DNA of 64,000 nt. Source: Patagioenas fasciata (taxonomy: Eukaryota > Chordata > Aves > Columbiformes > Columbidae). Under the pieces are notes generated by a model. That model was given only the letters and a program-made list of their open reading frames with translations. It did not search any database and was not told the DNA's origin. Location of the stretch: positions 24,138,867 through 24,202,866 of the forward strand of contig NC_092525.1 in NCBI RefSeq assembly GCF_037038585.1. Direction: 5' to 3'. Position numbers and translations under genes: made by a program. Positions 11,240-25,451 of this stretch are shown in pieces; the stretch's first letter is position 1, and each line of letters starts with the position of its first letter.

Positions 11240-14200
11240 ATACAGCAGGGGGTGGTTTGAGAAGATCTGAACTGGGGCATGGGATTTCATGCTCAATGCC
11301 TTTGCTCACGGACAGATATTTTCAAAGGAACATCATGGAGCAGGGTCAGACAGGCAGGGAAGAAGTCTTTCAGCCTAGTAGTTATAGCAAACCTCTCCTG
11401 CTTCAGGTATTTTTTCTTCAGAAGAACCTAAATTCGAGAAGAGCGGCTAGCCAGGACGAGGTGATAGCACGTCAGTAGCCAGAGCTGCAGTGTTACAGGA
11501 GCAGGTATGCAGGCAGGATGCTGAGCAGGAATGCTGAGCAGTCGGTGGAACTCAGACCCCTTGTCCCCTGGGTCACCCACAACCATGCATCATCACAACC
11601 CCTGCATGGAAGCTGGACTTTGGTCTCTTGCTGCAGAAAGATGGTAACACACTTGGCAGAGAAACTTTCACCCAGGTTCCATCTAACCCAGACCCCATAT
11701 CCCCACAGCTGTGCTCCACATCCGGCCCAGCAGACACATATTCCCCCATACCAAATTCTGACCTTTGTAAGCTCTGATGAGCTGGGGAGAGGCTGATGAG
11801 GCACAAATGAGGCTAATTGCTGCTCCCTGTAGTGCAGAGTGTGGGAAGTCAGGCCTGGGGTCAGCTCACCTGGGCTCAGTTTAATCGCCAGCTTTCTGAG
11901 CTTGAGCCAGCTGGCTGGATGGAGCCAGATGAGATGCACTCCAGCCCAGGTGCACCTGGAGCCCACAACATCCTGCCAAGCTTAAAACACTAACAGCAGC
12001 CAGAAGCAAGTAATATCTCTCTGTCTTTTCTCCTTTTGCATTAGATTGTATTTGCATATACAGCCCAGACTGTATCCCCTCTGCTGGGACAGGCTGATGA
12101 GGGTGCAGGCTGCAGCTCCTGCTCTCCTCTTCCCTCCTTGCTGCCCTGCCTTTGGAGGACCTGGGCAGTGCCTCCCTTGCCCTGCTTCTCTCTCTCCCCT
12201 CAGATAACTTTCAGGAAGCTTCTCCTTTTCGTGTCCCACAGAGGCACTGCACCAACAGGAGAGTCCTCACTTTTCTCTCTGCTTCCTTTCTCCATCACTC
12301 CTGCTTTCACCCAGCCCAGCTGCAGCAAGTGGCAGCAGGTGGGCAGCAGGGCAGGAGCCTCCTGAGACACAAAGGGAAATGCCGAAGAGCAGCCTTGGCT
12401 GAGAAACAGGGGGTGAAAGAGTCCAAATGGATGGGTCTCTGGAGAGAACAACTCACCAAATCCTTGCAAAACAAGGTCATTTTGGGGGTTCATCATCTTC
12501 CCTTCCCTTCTTTTGATGCATATGAACCAGACCTGAGGAGCTATGTGAAACACACAGTTCCCATGGCAGCCAGCAGCAGCTCCCAGACCGATAAAAGCCA
12601 GGATATGATCACACTCTATTAGTTTGATAATATCATTTATAGTTGACTTAGAGCTGCGTCCCATCTAATTAAAAGGGAGCTGCTCGTGAAAAGCACGAGA
12701 GCAGAAAAAGGCAGAGCAGATCATTGCCCTGAGCCCCATGCCTGCGCAGCTGTCTTGTCAATGAAAGGCTTTTTATTTCGCATTTCACATTGGAGCTAAT
12801 TTCATCCATCACCAGAACCAATGTGACTCATGCCCCCAGCTAGAGACCAATGCAATGAGAAAACACCAAGAGGGAGGGGAAAGCACCGTTCTCTAGAGTT
12901 AGTGTCATCTGGAGCTCCTCTTTTCCTTAATTACATTGTTCGGTCTCCTGGGTTTTTCAGGGGCTTGTGTTTCTGCAAAGCTATGGGAAGCAGGCAGTGG
13001 AAACACAGAATCCGGCCCAAATCTGACCCCTCTTCCTCAGTGCAAGCAGAGGGCAGCAGGGGCATTGCGGGGCTGGTTCCAGAGCGCTGGTTAAAAGGGT
13101 TCAGGCTGGAGCTATAGGAGAGGGCAGGGATTCCTTAGAGATATGTCTTCTTGGAAAACTATCAGTATTTTGGAAAAAAAAAATGCTGCATTTTACCTTA
13201 CAGCCAAAATACAGAATTCCCCAAAATGCCCCTGAATTAGGAGAGGAAAGATAGCAGTTGCATATGCAAAGGAGTAAGAAATTACCAGATGCTATTTCCC
13301 AACTGGGTGGCTGGGTTCCTGAGGCACCTCTCAGCCACTGGAGCAGTCAGGATGAGGCATTTTCTCCCCGAGCCGTGCAGGTGCAGGGCAATTGAGTGGG
13401 GTTATGATGCTCAGATACTGGATCAACCCATGGGCTAGCTAATAGTCTCCAGTCCCTCAGGCTGTGGTGGGTCTCCTCGTGTCCTCCTGGAGGCGACAAG
13501 GAGCTAAGACACAACTGGGAGCTCTTTGAAGCCCACCTTAGCTGGTCAGAGGATGCTCTCCTGTTGTTTCACAGCAGGGTTCTGCAAAGCTTTCCCAACA
13601 TGGAACAATCCAGCTTCCCTACTAAGAAAGTCATCCTGGGCAGCAGCATTGCTGCTTTCACAGGCAACTAATTGCCAGAACTGGAGATGTGCTGGAAAAC
13701 AGTTGGAGGGTGTAGGTCATAACAATGAAGAAAATGCAGACAGACAGGTCCCCAGCATCTCATGGTGGTTGCTGCTTTGCTTTCCTTGCAAAGGGAAGGA
13801 GAAATGGCAGGCTCTGGAGCCTGTTCAGGTCCCTGGATCTATCACTGTCACTATGGGGTATTTGTACAACTGTAAGATTCATGTAGGGACCCGTGAAGGC
13901 CACAACCCCCGCAGACCGGCCACAAGCCCTTCCTTGCTCACCTCCAGGCTGCCTCCCAGGCTGGGTTTTCTCTGATTTCTGGTAAATTATGGAGTGCAGC
14001 ATTCTGCTCTCCTTCAGGGTGATCACCAGTTCGACTGCTCCTGCTGCTCCTACACTTACAGGTGAGATTTTCTGGGCCATCAAAGCATGCAGGGTTGGCC
14101 AGCAGTCCTCATTTAGAGAGCAGAGACCTGCTTGCCTTTCAGAGCGTGGTAATAGAGCTGTGAAATTTCAGCTGCTTTATTCTTCAGGCAGCCTCCAGCA

Positions 14201-17200
14201 CACTGTTGTTCTCAGAGAGATTGCCAAGTTGTCGGTTCTCACACCGCATTAAATGTGCTCATTGCAGGCTCTCACCTCTCTCTCCTCGCAAGCGCCAGCA
14301 TCTCCCTGATGGATACAGGGTATGCTTGTCAGAAGTCCAGCTGCAAGCCCGGGGTGCTCAGCCTCCAGGCTATGCAAAGACTATCTCCCCAGTGCCTTTT
14401 TTCCTAGGTGCTCAACCTTAATCTTGCATGCTCTGCATCTTCTTGAGATTCAGTGTCTGATGTACATTAGAAAGATGCTACCGTCAGCCTCTGGCTTGTC
14501 CTCCACTGGGCAGCCTGGGCACTGTCTCCCAGCAGCGCTGCACATCCCTCAGCACCGGAATGCTGGCCTGGGAACCTTCCCTACTACCTGGGCCGGTGCT
14601 TCTCCCCTTTAACTCATAATCACTATGTTGCATTAAACGTCTTCTTAATTTAACATTCCATCTAATCCATGTATATATTGAAATCCAGGATGATCTTTCC
14701 ATTGAAGCCATCACCAGACTTCATTTCACAGCTTTCAAACTCAGCCATTTATTCCTTCTATAAACCACTCCTTTCCTGGGCTTTTAGCATCATACTGCTG
14801 CTGTCCTGCCCAGACATCAGACACCTGACCAGAGACACACCATCTCCCAAAAAAGCTGTCCCCAGGGCTGGCCGAACTGTCCGTGAGTCACACCTCAGAC
14901 AGGCTGCAGTTGGTGGGCAGGGTGCTTTCTCTAAGCCCCTACTTTTTGCGAGCTGCCTCTGCTGGCTTCACTGTGATGCTTTGAGGGGACACACTGAGAT
15001 CCCAAGTCATACCAGGGAGCAGGTTAAAAACCCTGCAAATTATTTCACCTCTGTCCCTGCCTGTTCCTTTCCCCAGAGCCAGGTGGCAGCTCTGCTGATG
15101 GGGCATGGACCACAAGTGGGGTTTCGTAGCTTGGGGCTGTTCTCTGCTGCCGCATCCTCCCTTTGGGTGCTGACACAAGGAGCACAGTCAATAATCAGAG
15201 CTGATGAGCTGTTTAAAGCAAATACTCTGTCTCCATGTTAACACACCGTGCCAGGATGCAGGAAAATTAAGCAAACTCATGAAGCAGAAGCTGAATTATC
15301 TCCAAATGGGTTTTCTTTCCAGCGTTGCCTAAGAGGTGTCAGTCACTTTTCAAATTACTTTCCCTAGCTGGGGATGACGAAGGAAGACGTCTGGGATAAA
15401 GGTGCCTTCTGCTGCCATCAGGCAGAGCGGCTGTGTGACAGCCTCTCCACCTGACAGGCCTGAAGAATCAGATCATTTTTCTGCAAAATCAGCTTTCACA
15501 GTGATATCCCCAGGAGCCAGGGACGAGGGGCTGGCAAGGAGTGTGTAGCCATGGCAGGATGAATGCCAGTGATGGGCAGAGCAGCTTGCAAAGCATGTGA
15601 GACCACCCTGACTGGTGGCCTGTACCCTTTAATGGAAAATTAATTCCAGTCTATACACTTTAATGGAAAACAAATCCTGTCAAGCCTTGCATGTTGTTTG
15701 GTTATTTTGTTTGGTTTTGTTTTTTACCATGTAGTTAGCTAAAAGTTTGACTGATAAAAGCAAATGTGTTGACAGTACACGTAGGCACCTGCCATGTTAT
15801 CACCCATCAGCTTGATTAATACATGCGTGAAGTACAGATGTGTGCAGTTTAGAGACTGAAAGTTGGCTCACAGATAGATCTCAAAGTACTTGGAAATGGA
15901 AAGGCATCACCCCATGGTGGTAATTCTGGCGGCACCCCAGAGGTACCAGTCTTCTGTTGTATAGTTTTCTTATTGAAATAGTTCAAAGTGAGCAGGAACA
16001 CAATTTTAAATAATAAACAGGCAGCAGGGCGATCCCGCTGAAGGCAGGAGGCAGAGAGCCAGCCGCCTCCAGGGCTGGGAGCTGCTCCGTGAAGCTCCAC
16101 GCTTATTCCCCATGAGCTACTGCCAGCAACATCCATTACTTCGTGAGATGCTGCAGCAGGACAGAGAGCAGGTTGAGCTGTGCTTTGAGACACTGATGCT
16201 ACCCTAAACCCTGTGTCCCTCCAGCCTGGAAAAGGGCAGGGGCTCTGATACAGCCTCTGCAGCACAAATCAAAGCAACCACATCAAAGGAGACACAGCAG
16301 AGGAGAAAGGAGCCTTCAAAGGCAGCTTGGCATGGGGCCAAAGAGAATTTATTTTTTATCACTTTCTGCTGCAAGGGAGAACATCCTGCCCGCCGCACTG
16401 GGCTCTCCTTGCCTGCGGCACAAAGCAAGTGGGGGCAACCTCTGCCACATCCAGAGTGAATCAGGAGAGCAAGGGTGTCTCCCAGAGCCATGGACACGTG
16501 GGGAGTTCAAATCCACAAAAATAAGGGACCTCTGACATTTCCCCATGCCAGAAAGCCCAGATATTGGGCAGTCAGGGTGGTCCTGCCCGCTTCAGCTGTG
16601 CCCAGGCGGCAGGAGGCTCCTGCCCATGGTGGGATGCTCCTGCAGCAGATACCCAGTGTATCACCCAGCCCTTCCAAAGGCAACAGCAAGATTCCCACCA
16701 GTGCCATCAGGAGGCCTTTTCGACCACGACATTTCCCCCTGGGGATTACTCTTGATGTCTGGCTTCACTGCTTCTGATGCCAACGTCCTGCTGCTGCTCC
16801 CCATGCTGCTGCCCTGGCTCGAGTGCCTGAGACCTTCACCCATCCAGCATTTACCTGCATTGATGGGTTGCTTCTGAGAAGTTTTTTCCCTCTGCCAGAC
16901 ATATTTAGTTCCACCAAAAAACCTGCTTGGGACAAAACTCAGATGTGAGACCAAAAACATCCAAGCGAGGAGTCAAGATGCTTTTCATCCAACCTGCCCT
17001 GAGGAGCCTTCAATCTCATCAAACAAGGTGAATAAAATGAATGCATCTGCAATACTATTGCAAATGAACCGAGCTGGTTTGCCTTTTCAGTATTTATGAC
17101 CCTTTTTATTTGTCAGTGTTCGAGAATATCAGCTTATGCTCACAAAGTGTTGATGGAAAGGCAATGCATCATGTCTGTCTAAGAGCAACAAATAGGGAAA

Positions 17201-19370
17201 GAATTTGCCTGCCATTTGGAAAAGTTCCTTTTATTATCTGTGTAATAAATGTACAGACTTCCAACCTGCAGATAATTTGCAAAGGACCAGGTACTCTCAG
17301 TAAGGGTAAAAACTCATCTGAAATAAACCTCTTTTGCCAGAAAAGTATTTAATTTGGATTTGGGTCAGGATTTCAAGCTCATGCTAAGTGCCTTTGCAAA
17401 TCACACCCCATGCACACAGTACTGTCTTTCAGATGACCACAATGAATGGGCCAGGAATGTCTGTATCTCAAGGGTTCAAAGGAATTCATAGTTTTCAACA
17501 TTAAAAAATGTTCTGATGATTTTTCAGATGAAATGTATGAGTTCTTTTAAAAGCTTGATCTCTTGGGGCAGAAGGCCATTCTGGTAACCCCTCCGATTTC
17601 TTTCTGAATGTCTACCATGCAAATTACGCCAGTGCACACACAGGCCCACAACTGAAAACACATCTGAGGATGATGATGGTTGGGGCATTTACTGAGAAGG
17701 CAGCTCACAAGCTCCAGGTGCTTCAGAAGATGGAGACCATGCAGTCTGACCACATCCATCTTGCTGCAAAACCAGTCTGTGTGCTATCATAGAAGCTTGC
17801 TGGTCCAGCCTGGGCAATCCCACACTAACTGCCTTGCACGGTGGAGCATGTGTTCCTCAACAAGCTTTGGCTGGCAGAGAATCCCTGGGGTGCAGAGCTG
17901 GTGTCTTCTGGATCAGAGAGACAAGCTGATGGACATGTCCTCTGCTGAAGCCAGGAACGACCTGCCTTATCTTTAGTGCACTTATAACATGCAGGGTCAC
18001 TTCTTAACTGCTCTCTGTTTCATCTATAAGTGTGTTTAAGGAAGACATAAGACACGTCTGCTGCTGGTGTTGCATTCTTCACCGCTCAGCTCCTTCCCTC
18101 TGAACACCACCCCTGGTCTCCCCATGGCCCTCACCAGCTGGCAGCTCTTTCCTTTCTGCTCCCAAATCAGTGCAAAGCGGAAAGCAGCGGGACAGATTTC
18201 CATTTGAACACTTTGAGGCTGATTACACTGGAAAAGCAACTGGGAATAGGGCAAACATAATCACAGGTAGCAGTATTAGCATCACAAAATCAGGCTCCGA
18301 AAGGGAAGCCTCTTCTAAAAAACTTCATTTCCTTTAATTCCTGCATTTTGCTGGGCCGCTGAGGTATTTATAGTGCCTTGTTCAGTGCAGAATTAAAATC
18401 CCTGCTTGGTGCAAGCAGATGCTGTCTGCGAAGCAGCATCCAGGTTTGGTGCCTGATATCTTGTAGATTAATACCAACCTATCATATGTCTAATGTGTCC
18501 AACTATGTAGGTGTAATTGCTCTGCAGAGGGGACAGCGTGTAAGAACTTCTCCCCAGTGCTGTTATTTTGTTTATGTTTTCTCAATTATATAACAGGTAA
18601 GTGAAATATTGAGGAGGCAATAAGCTTTCAGGAGCACAATGCAAAGACTTTCTTCATCACAGTGATGAAAAGTCCTTATGTACTGAAGCTGTCAGAAGGA
18701 TAGCCTGAATTATTTAGGGGGAACTCTGTGATGCCTTCACACAGTGCAGCAAACCTCTGTAACCACAAGCTGTATGGAAAGCAGCTGCACTGGCATCTGA
18801 CACCTGACATCACGAGGGGGCCCAAACTGTCAGTGCTGGTTTTACAGCATCACTTAGGGATGCTGCTCCAAGCATCCCCTGGCAGGTACCCTCTGCTCCG
18901 AGCCTTGCTGCTCCTTGAGCTATGCCACAGCATCAGCAGAGGGGTGCAGGGGCGGCATGAGAGGGCTTTAGATGAGGCTGGGGTCTTGGCTGGTACATGC
19001 ATGTATTTTTCATATGTCAGCAGGCTTGCCCTCGTGTGGGGATGCATCAGTGTGGCTGGATTGCAGGACCAGCTGCACTCCCAGGTTTGGGTGGGCTCAG
19101 TTTACTTGAGCATTTCGGACCTTTCTTTACTTTTTCTTTAAATGTACACTAAGCCCTCAGCAGAGAGGATCTTTCTTACTTCAGCATTTTTCATGTAAGC
19201 TTAATTCTTGATTTTACTAGAAACTGGTGTTCTCTCTGGAGTTGCCATAGTTACTGATGCATGCATTTCTGATTTCACACACTAATGACTACCCCAACCT
19301 CTTGTTTGTGGAATAAACTATGTAACCCTGAAAGCAACAAAAAATGAAATAATAAAGCACTTATGGTTCA
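11240..19370. other. Intergenic DNA without a supportable gene
   Basis: Alternates GC-richer filler with AT-rich stretches, for example 16990-17350. Contains an octamer at 12050-12057, a bulged hairpin at about 12681-12703 (CTCGTG/CACGAG arms) and a diverged direct repeat of CTTTAATGGAAAA near 15627-15670. ORFs are short and unlike known proteins. Confidence 0.5.
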
Positions 19371-19379
19371 GAAAGCAGA

Positions 19380-19445
19380 CATCATGAATCAGCGATCGGA
19401 ATTAATCGCATTATCAAGCCTGGATTAAAATAATCCAAGCCTATG
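19380..19445. promoter_or_regulatory. Inverted K50-homeodomain (OTX/PITX-like) sites
   Basis: TGGATTA (19421-19427) and TAATCCA (19431-19437) form an exact inverted repeat with a 3-nt spacer. GGATTA/TAATCC is the OTX/PITX/bicoid-class core. Another ATTAATC lies just upstream (about 19400). Possible enhancer, from motif reading only. Confidence 0.3.
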
Positions 19446-22400
19446 GGCCAAGCAAGAGAGCAGGACAGCCCCCAAACTAGATTTGTGGAGGATGCTCCAA
19501 ATCCAAGGGGCAGTGTGGAGCTGCGAGGAGTGTCACCCTGTTCCTGAACACCAGCACCAGCCAGGCAGCTGCTCTGGCTTCACCACTCTGTGAAACAATG
19601 CTGGAAGAGACCTGCCAGCCTGGCACCGCAGAGGCAGGGGCAGAAGCCGTGCTCTGGAGCAGCTCAGCATGAAGAGCAGCATCCCTATGTGAGATACCAT
19701 CCCACTTCCAAGTTCTGGTTTTTTTCCCACAATGAGGAAAGAGGAGAAGTAAATATCTTCTGGAGAGCGTTTAGAGCTGCACTGGCCATGGGAAGTGATG
19801 CACGGGCATGGGGGGAGTGCTGGTTTTGCAGCAAAGCCCTGAGGGACAGCTAGAAGTTCTCATATGTCCCTGTGCTAGCCCTGCCAGCGCCTGATAGCCA
19901 ATGGCCCTGTCCTTAGAGAGGTCACTGGACAACAAGGTGTCCTTGTCAAGGGCAGTCTTAGTACCTGAGGACATGTGGGGTGGGTGAGCAGCCAGCAACA
20001 GGCAGGAATTGCATTTCGCTGTGCTGGTGCTGATACAACTCATTATGCACTTGTCTGGCTTGAGACTAAATTATATTAAATGCATAATGAAATATTTACG
20101 TTTCCAGCAATAGGATGGAAGTGCAGCATCTTTTGTCCTGCTGACACCGGGCTCTGCTAGCGGCTGCCCTTTCCCCCTGGCACTGCAGAGCCCATTGCCT
20201 TGTCCCACACAACACCCATGTTCCCCAGCAGCTTGCGGGAACCAGACCAGGCATGGCAGCTCTCACTGGGAACCGGCTGTGGTGGGCTGACCTTGGCCAA
20301 CTGACAATTAAAATAGATTTGGATAGTTAAAATTAAAACAAACACAAATTAAAACAAAGACTGGAGTAGCAGAAGCAGCAGCTTGCCCTGGACACCCGTC
20401 TGTTTGCACGTGTCGCCCAAGCAGCCAAGCCAGCACTGCCCGCTCCATCCGCCGGATATGTACCTGTGTCCTGTGGCAAGAAGAGAGCCTGCCAGCCCCT
20501 GGTCAGGGGCTGGAATCCTGATGCCAGGGGCTGATGATGCCAAATTAAAAAAAAAACCTTGCAAAACCTCGCCTGGCCTCTGGCATGCACTATCTCCTGC
20601 TCCATCGTTCAGTAGCACGGCCGTGTTTTGCTCAGAAGCGGTTTTGAGACTCAGTCCTGTGGATGCAGGGTTATTTTTAACCCACTCTCCACTCTGGCAG
20701 ACGCTGGCTTTGGCAGGAGATTTTTGCAGTGTCACAATGCCAGGCTAAGCTTGGAAATATCCCATTGGGACCACTGGATAGATGGATAAATGGAAGAGAG
20801 GCTCTTGCAAGCTGCAGCCCCACGTGTGCTATGGCAGAGGTGCGCAGGTGAGCATCCCTCTGGGCGAGCAGGAACTCTGAGCCAGGCTGCTCCTCTGTGC
20901 TGTCTCAGCTATTGCGGTTTGGGCAGCACAAATGGAAGGCAGCAAGGAGGTTCCTCCTTGTCTCTGCCACTTCCCTGAAGCTTTCCTAACCCATTTAGAG
21001 GCCAGAGGCCAAACAGAGATGAGGCTGCACCACTGCAACCAAACCATGGGCATCTTTGGTGTATCAGGGTGAGTGAAGCATCTCTTCCTCCCCACTGCTA
21101 TTGGTCCTGCTGGAACACCTAACCCTGCTCTTGGGCGAAGACAGCAGTGAAATCCAGGGTCCTTCTGGTGGGGCTGAGAGCCTGGTGGGTGCAATGGGTT
21201 GCAATGGGGAGGTTCATCCCAGAGCCATGCTCTGCTCAACACTGCTGACTGCTACTGGCCTCAGTGTGGGGACCCCAACCGGGGTAAGCTGGAGAGGCTT
21301 CATCTTTCTGTCAAGGACCTCTCGGTAGCCAGGGCCAGCATCATGCTCCACGACGTGCTCATCTCAGGCTAGCTGCTATTAACTCATGATTGATACCTCC
21401 CTTGGCAGGGTGCCCTTGGTTTGCCAGCACTGTGGGTGGCACGCAATAAACCCAGGGCTAACCACCGAAACTGGGGTGCAAAGACCTCTCTCATTACAAC
21501 TGGGAGGGTTACAACTGCCAGATCCCTGCACCCTGATGGCTTCCAGCATGCATCTCCGTGGCACCATGTCCCTCTCACAAGTAGGGTTGTAACAGGCTGA
21601 GATGAGGAGGATGGGGTTGATGGGCATACAGACAAGCAATAGGCAAACAGCCCAGGTGTGTGACTGCAGTTTTGCTTAGGAAGCCCAGCTAGACGTCACT
21701 TCTGCTGAGCTATGGTCATGTTGCTTTGGGTCCTGAGCCCTGCCTTCAAGGTAATTAGCTCTCTAACTCTCTTTGATTTAAGGAGCTCCATTAGTTTAGC
21801 TTATTGAAGAGCTGGGTAAAGAAGAAACTTGATCACAGTCTTTAAGCACCTGTGCAGGGAGATGATGTACAATATTTAAATAGGTCTTTGTAGTAGCTGA
21901 TGAAGACACAATGTCCAACACTGAAAATTCAGCAGTTTTCAAGCTGAAAATGCAATGAGCACTTTGCTTGTAAGAGCAGTTGCCTGTCTAGGGGATTACC
22001 AAGAGACCTGGTGGGCTCAGCACCACTTGGAGTCGGGTCACCCACAAATTGTTGGTGTCCTCTGCAGATGAGCAGGGAAACCGCCTTGTTTGGCCTCATG
22101 CAGGTGCTCAAATGAGCAGATTTACACTGTAATCTGCAAGTATGCAGAGCAGTGCAGAAGGGCAGACCCTCAAAGAAAGAAAGCAGTGCATGGAGAAGGA
22201 GGAGAACCTGGAAGTAAAGATAATAGATATAAAGGAACCAAAACTAGAGAAAGAAGTTGAGCAGAAGTCCTTTGAAAAAAAGGCACAGGAGAAGGTGTGC
22301 TCCAGGCAGGCTTTCACAGCGTGCTCCGGCACAGAACTAATTGCTTTTCCTTGTCATCTCTGTGGGCACAAACCTACTCTGAGTTCTCCCATCATCATTG

Positions 22401-24780
22401 CTTCAAATTCTTCAGCTTCACTCTGAATCATTGTTTTACCTTATCTCTGTAAGTACAAAGGAGGAAAAAAAATCGTACATGGAGGAAAGCAATTAAAAAT
22501 GTTCATTTTTTGTGAAGTTGTTGAAAAGACAAAACTGACATAATTTCTTAGCACAGTATGTGCTCAGGGAAGATGCTCTTCAGGACATGGAAATACGTGA
22601 TGGCTGCCTCATCTTCAGGACCAGCAGCATGGACCTGGCGACGTCTGGCAGCTCCTAGCTTTGTAGAAATCCAGAGGTCCATGACACATAAAGACCCTGA
22701 AGGAAATGTAAAGCAACACTTAAACAGTAGGAGATGCATTTTGTGAGATAGCCCAAGCAGTGCCGGGCACTCAGTGCTCCTGCCACCTGTAGTGGTGAGG
22801 CCATGGGATCTTACAAGTCATGGGGAGCTTGCAGGTCTCTAAATTGGCCTGGCAGTGCCCTGTGAAAGATGCATGAGCACCAAGGGCATCCAGACGCATT
22901 TTCTGCTCCTTGCCCTGTGAGCCTTCACACCTGGCTAGCCACCCGGTTGGCAACTTGGTCCAGAGATTTCTCAGTAATTCTTGGAGGTGTTTACTTTACT
23001 GTCTCATGCTATGTATTTGCATACATCAAATTTACAGTTCCCGTCATCTAACTGCCTTGGTAATTGGGCAGCTGGTCTCAGAAATGCTGATTTACTGCTC
23101 TGCTGATGACATAATGTGTGTTTGCACTTGTGAGAGGCAGACGTGAAATCCCTCCCTCCTGAACTGAATTCCACTATTGATTTTGCTATATTGGATTAAT
23201 TTTATCATGAACACTGTTTTACTCAGCATGTTTAATACACCAGCAAGAATGTACTCATACAGGTCTTCTGCCACAAACTGCATTTCCCGTATGGGGCACA
23301 TGCATCTCCCCTGCCTTGGCACTCTTGCAAGGAAATAATAACCCCTGCCTGCTGGGAACAGCAATGAGACTGTAGCTGGGAGAGCAAACAGTAAATGCGA
23401 CTTCGAAATATTTCTGCTTGGGTTGTGTTTTGCTTTGCCAACACCTGCCCAGGATGGGAGCAACTTTGCTGCCGCCTCCCCACCTCTCCCCATGCCTGCT
23501 GCCGGCCGCAGGATCGAGCACAGTGGCCAAGTGAATGGCTTCATGGTGACTTGTTCAGGTGGCCACATGTTGGAACCCCTCCACAGCCACATGCATCCCT
23601 GCCAAGCCCCATGCACCAGCCATGGCCAGTGCCAGCAATGGCAGAGGTGCCTGAGCTGCTCAAGGCACATCATCAGGACAGTTGACTCAGCGGGGACAAT
23701 GTGCAGGACAAGTGAAAATGGAAATTAAGCATTTCTGTTGCCGAGCAAGAGCGCTCAGAGCCAGCTTCCCACACGGCCAGCTGCCTCGTGGGCTTTTTAC
23801 ATTTGGTTTCCGTCCAACCTGAAAGAAGAGCAGTCCCTGAAGGAAGCCATTTGTCACTGCCCAGAAGGACTCGCAAGCAAGGTCAGCCTGGACAGCCGCA
23901 GCGCAGCTTGCTGGAGCCTTGTGCTGAAGAAGGGCACAAACGTACTGTCCCCAAACCTCCGTCCACATCCCTCCTCAGCCTCCAGCTGCATGCCAAAGGA
24001 AACACCTACAGCACAGGACTGGTACAAATAAAAAGAGCAAGAAAGCAATTTTGCTTATAAACATCCTTATTCTTGCAGGCCAATAATACGATTTTTTTTT
24101 TTTTCTGTATCTGTAAATTCTTGCATTTGCTTATTTCCTGAAAGAAAGCTTTCTCTTTAAGACAAGAGATGACAAATGCCGGTGTTCCCTTCACGCAGTG
24201 CTTCAGAGTTGGCACATCCCCTGTGCAGCCTGCCATGGCAGGGAGCAGGGACCTGGGGGACACTGTGTCACTTTGCGTCACCCAGGGGCAGGGGACACCC
24301 AGCAACAGAGCGCAGGACCTCTCCCCCTGAACTGCCCTTTAAGGCTTTCTAACCACAGTATGCAAAACCTGCCAGCAGGGACACACAGAGGGAAATGTTT
24401 TCTGAGAAGAATTCAAAACCCCAGTGCAGCCCCTATGTACTGGGACTTACAGTAAGACTCTTTCTTTCCAGCGCTGCACAACACAATTGACTCGTACATT
24501 TCCCTTAATGTGTGAATTTGTGTAGCAGAAAACAGGCACCAGAAAGATAATTTCGAGAGAGCAAATGATGAGGAGAACACCACAAAAATGAAAGGCACTG
24601 GAAGGAAAAATACTTGCAAAAAAGCAAGTTGATGCTGCCCAGAGGGGACTGAGCAGTGGATCTCCATCTCTGTGACAGATAATATTAACTTTTCTCCTCG
24701 TTCTTGAGTTGCTTTTATTACCGTGGAGCAGCAGGAACAAGCTCCGACTGTGCCCTCCATTTTCCTACCAGGGAGTCCCA
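19446..24780. other. Intergenic DNA without a supportable gene
   Basis: Contains an octamer at 23015-23022, a T13 tract at 24092-24104 and a purine-rich segment at about 22150-22290 that opens a highly charged but unconvincing ORF. No transposon or RNA gene recognised. Confidence 0.5.
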
Positions 24781-24798
24781 GGGGAGGCAGCAGCAGCC

Positions 24799-24830
24799 GG
24801 GGACCAGGGGGGCCGGGGACCAGGGGGGCC
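24799..24830 (+). repeat. Two perfect 16-bp tandem units forming a G-quadruplex motif
   Basis: The unit GGGGACCAGGGGGGCC occurs at 24799-24814 and again at 24815-24830. Its four G-runs (4, 6, 4 and 6 Gs) are separated by loops of 4, 2 and 4 nt, a textbook G-quadruplex pattern. Confidence 0.7.
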
Positions 24831-25255
24831 GAGGACACCCCCGCACTGATGAGTCCCAATCACAAGCTCCACGCGGCAGATGGGCTCAAGCGTATTCAAA
24901 TGCCAGTCTTCCAGCTACACCCATACTTATTTTCTTCTGTCTCTTAGTAACTGGCTGGTATAGGTTATGTTAATATGGATTTAAATTCTCCAAAGAGCAG
25001 AAAATTAAAGAAATTATGAATCAATTTACATTTCTTCTGATTCATAAACCTACACACTCTACAAAATGAGTTGATTTCAAATAATTAAGGTTAAGAATGT
25101 CCTCATCACCTCTTCAATAATCTTACTAGATGTTCTGCATTTTCCCTGTCTTTGCTCTCTTTAGCATTTCAAATTACATGTTTCCCTTTGTGGTGTTTTG
25201 TTTTGTTCTGTTTTTTCAAGTGATCGCAAATTCACCAGGCAATTAAAAAGTGCTA

Positions 25256-25293
25256 TATAATAATAATAACATCAATAACAATAATAACAGCAA
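25256..25293. repeat. Imperfect AAT trinucleotide repeat
   Basis: Runs of AATAAT interrupted by AACATC and AACAGC; a degenerate microsatellite. Confidence 0.75.
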
Positions 25294-25433
25294 CAGGCTG
25301 CCTTTGCAGCAGGAGGAGCAGAATGCTGAGGGAAGGGAGATGAACAGGGAACTCCTGCTCAGATATTGCCCTTTGCAGAGCAACCCCAGCGCATCCTATT
25401 TGTCAAGCCAGGGGAATCAGATTATTTATAAGC

Positions 25434-25451
25434 CCTTTCACATGTGAAAGG
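25434..25451. promoter_or_regulatory. 18-bp perfect palindrome centred on a CACATGTG E-box
   Basis: CCTTTCACATGTGAAAGG equals its own reverse complement. The core TCACATGTGA is an E-box with the flanking T and A favoured by MiT/TFE-type bHLH-zip factors. The outer TTTCACA/TGTGAAA arms also resemble diverged inverted T-box half-sites. Confidence 0.45.

Noticed and set aside
22142-22426. Charged 94-codon ORF rich in Lys and Glu
   Set aside because: The charge comes from a purine-rich DNA stretch. No domain, splice context or start signal supports a gene.
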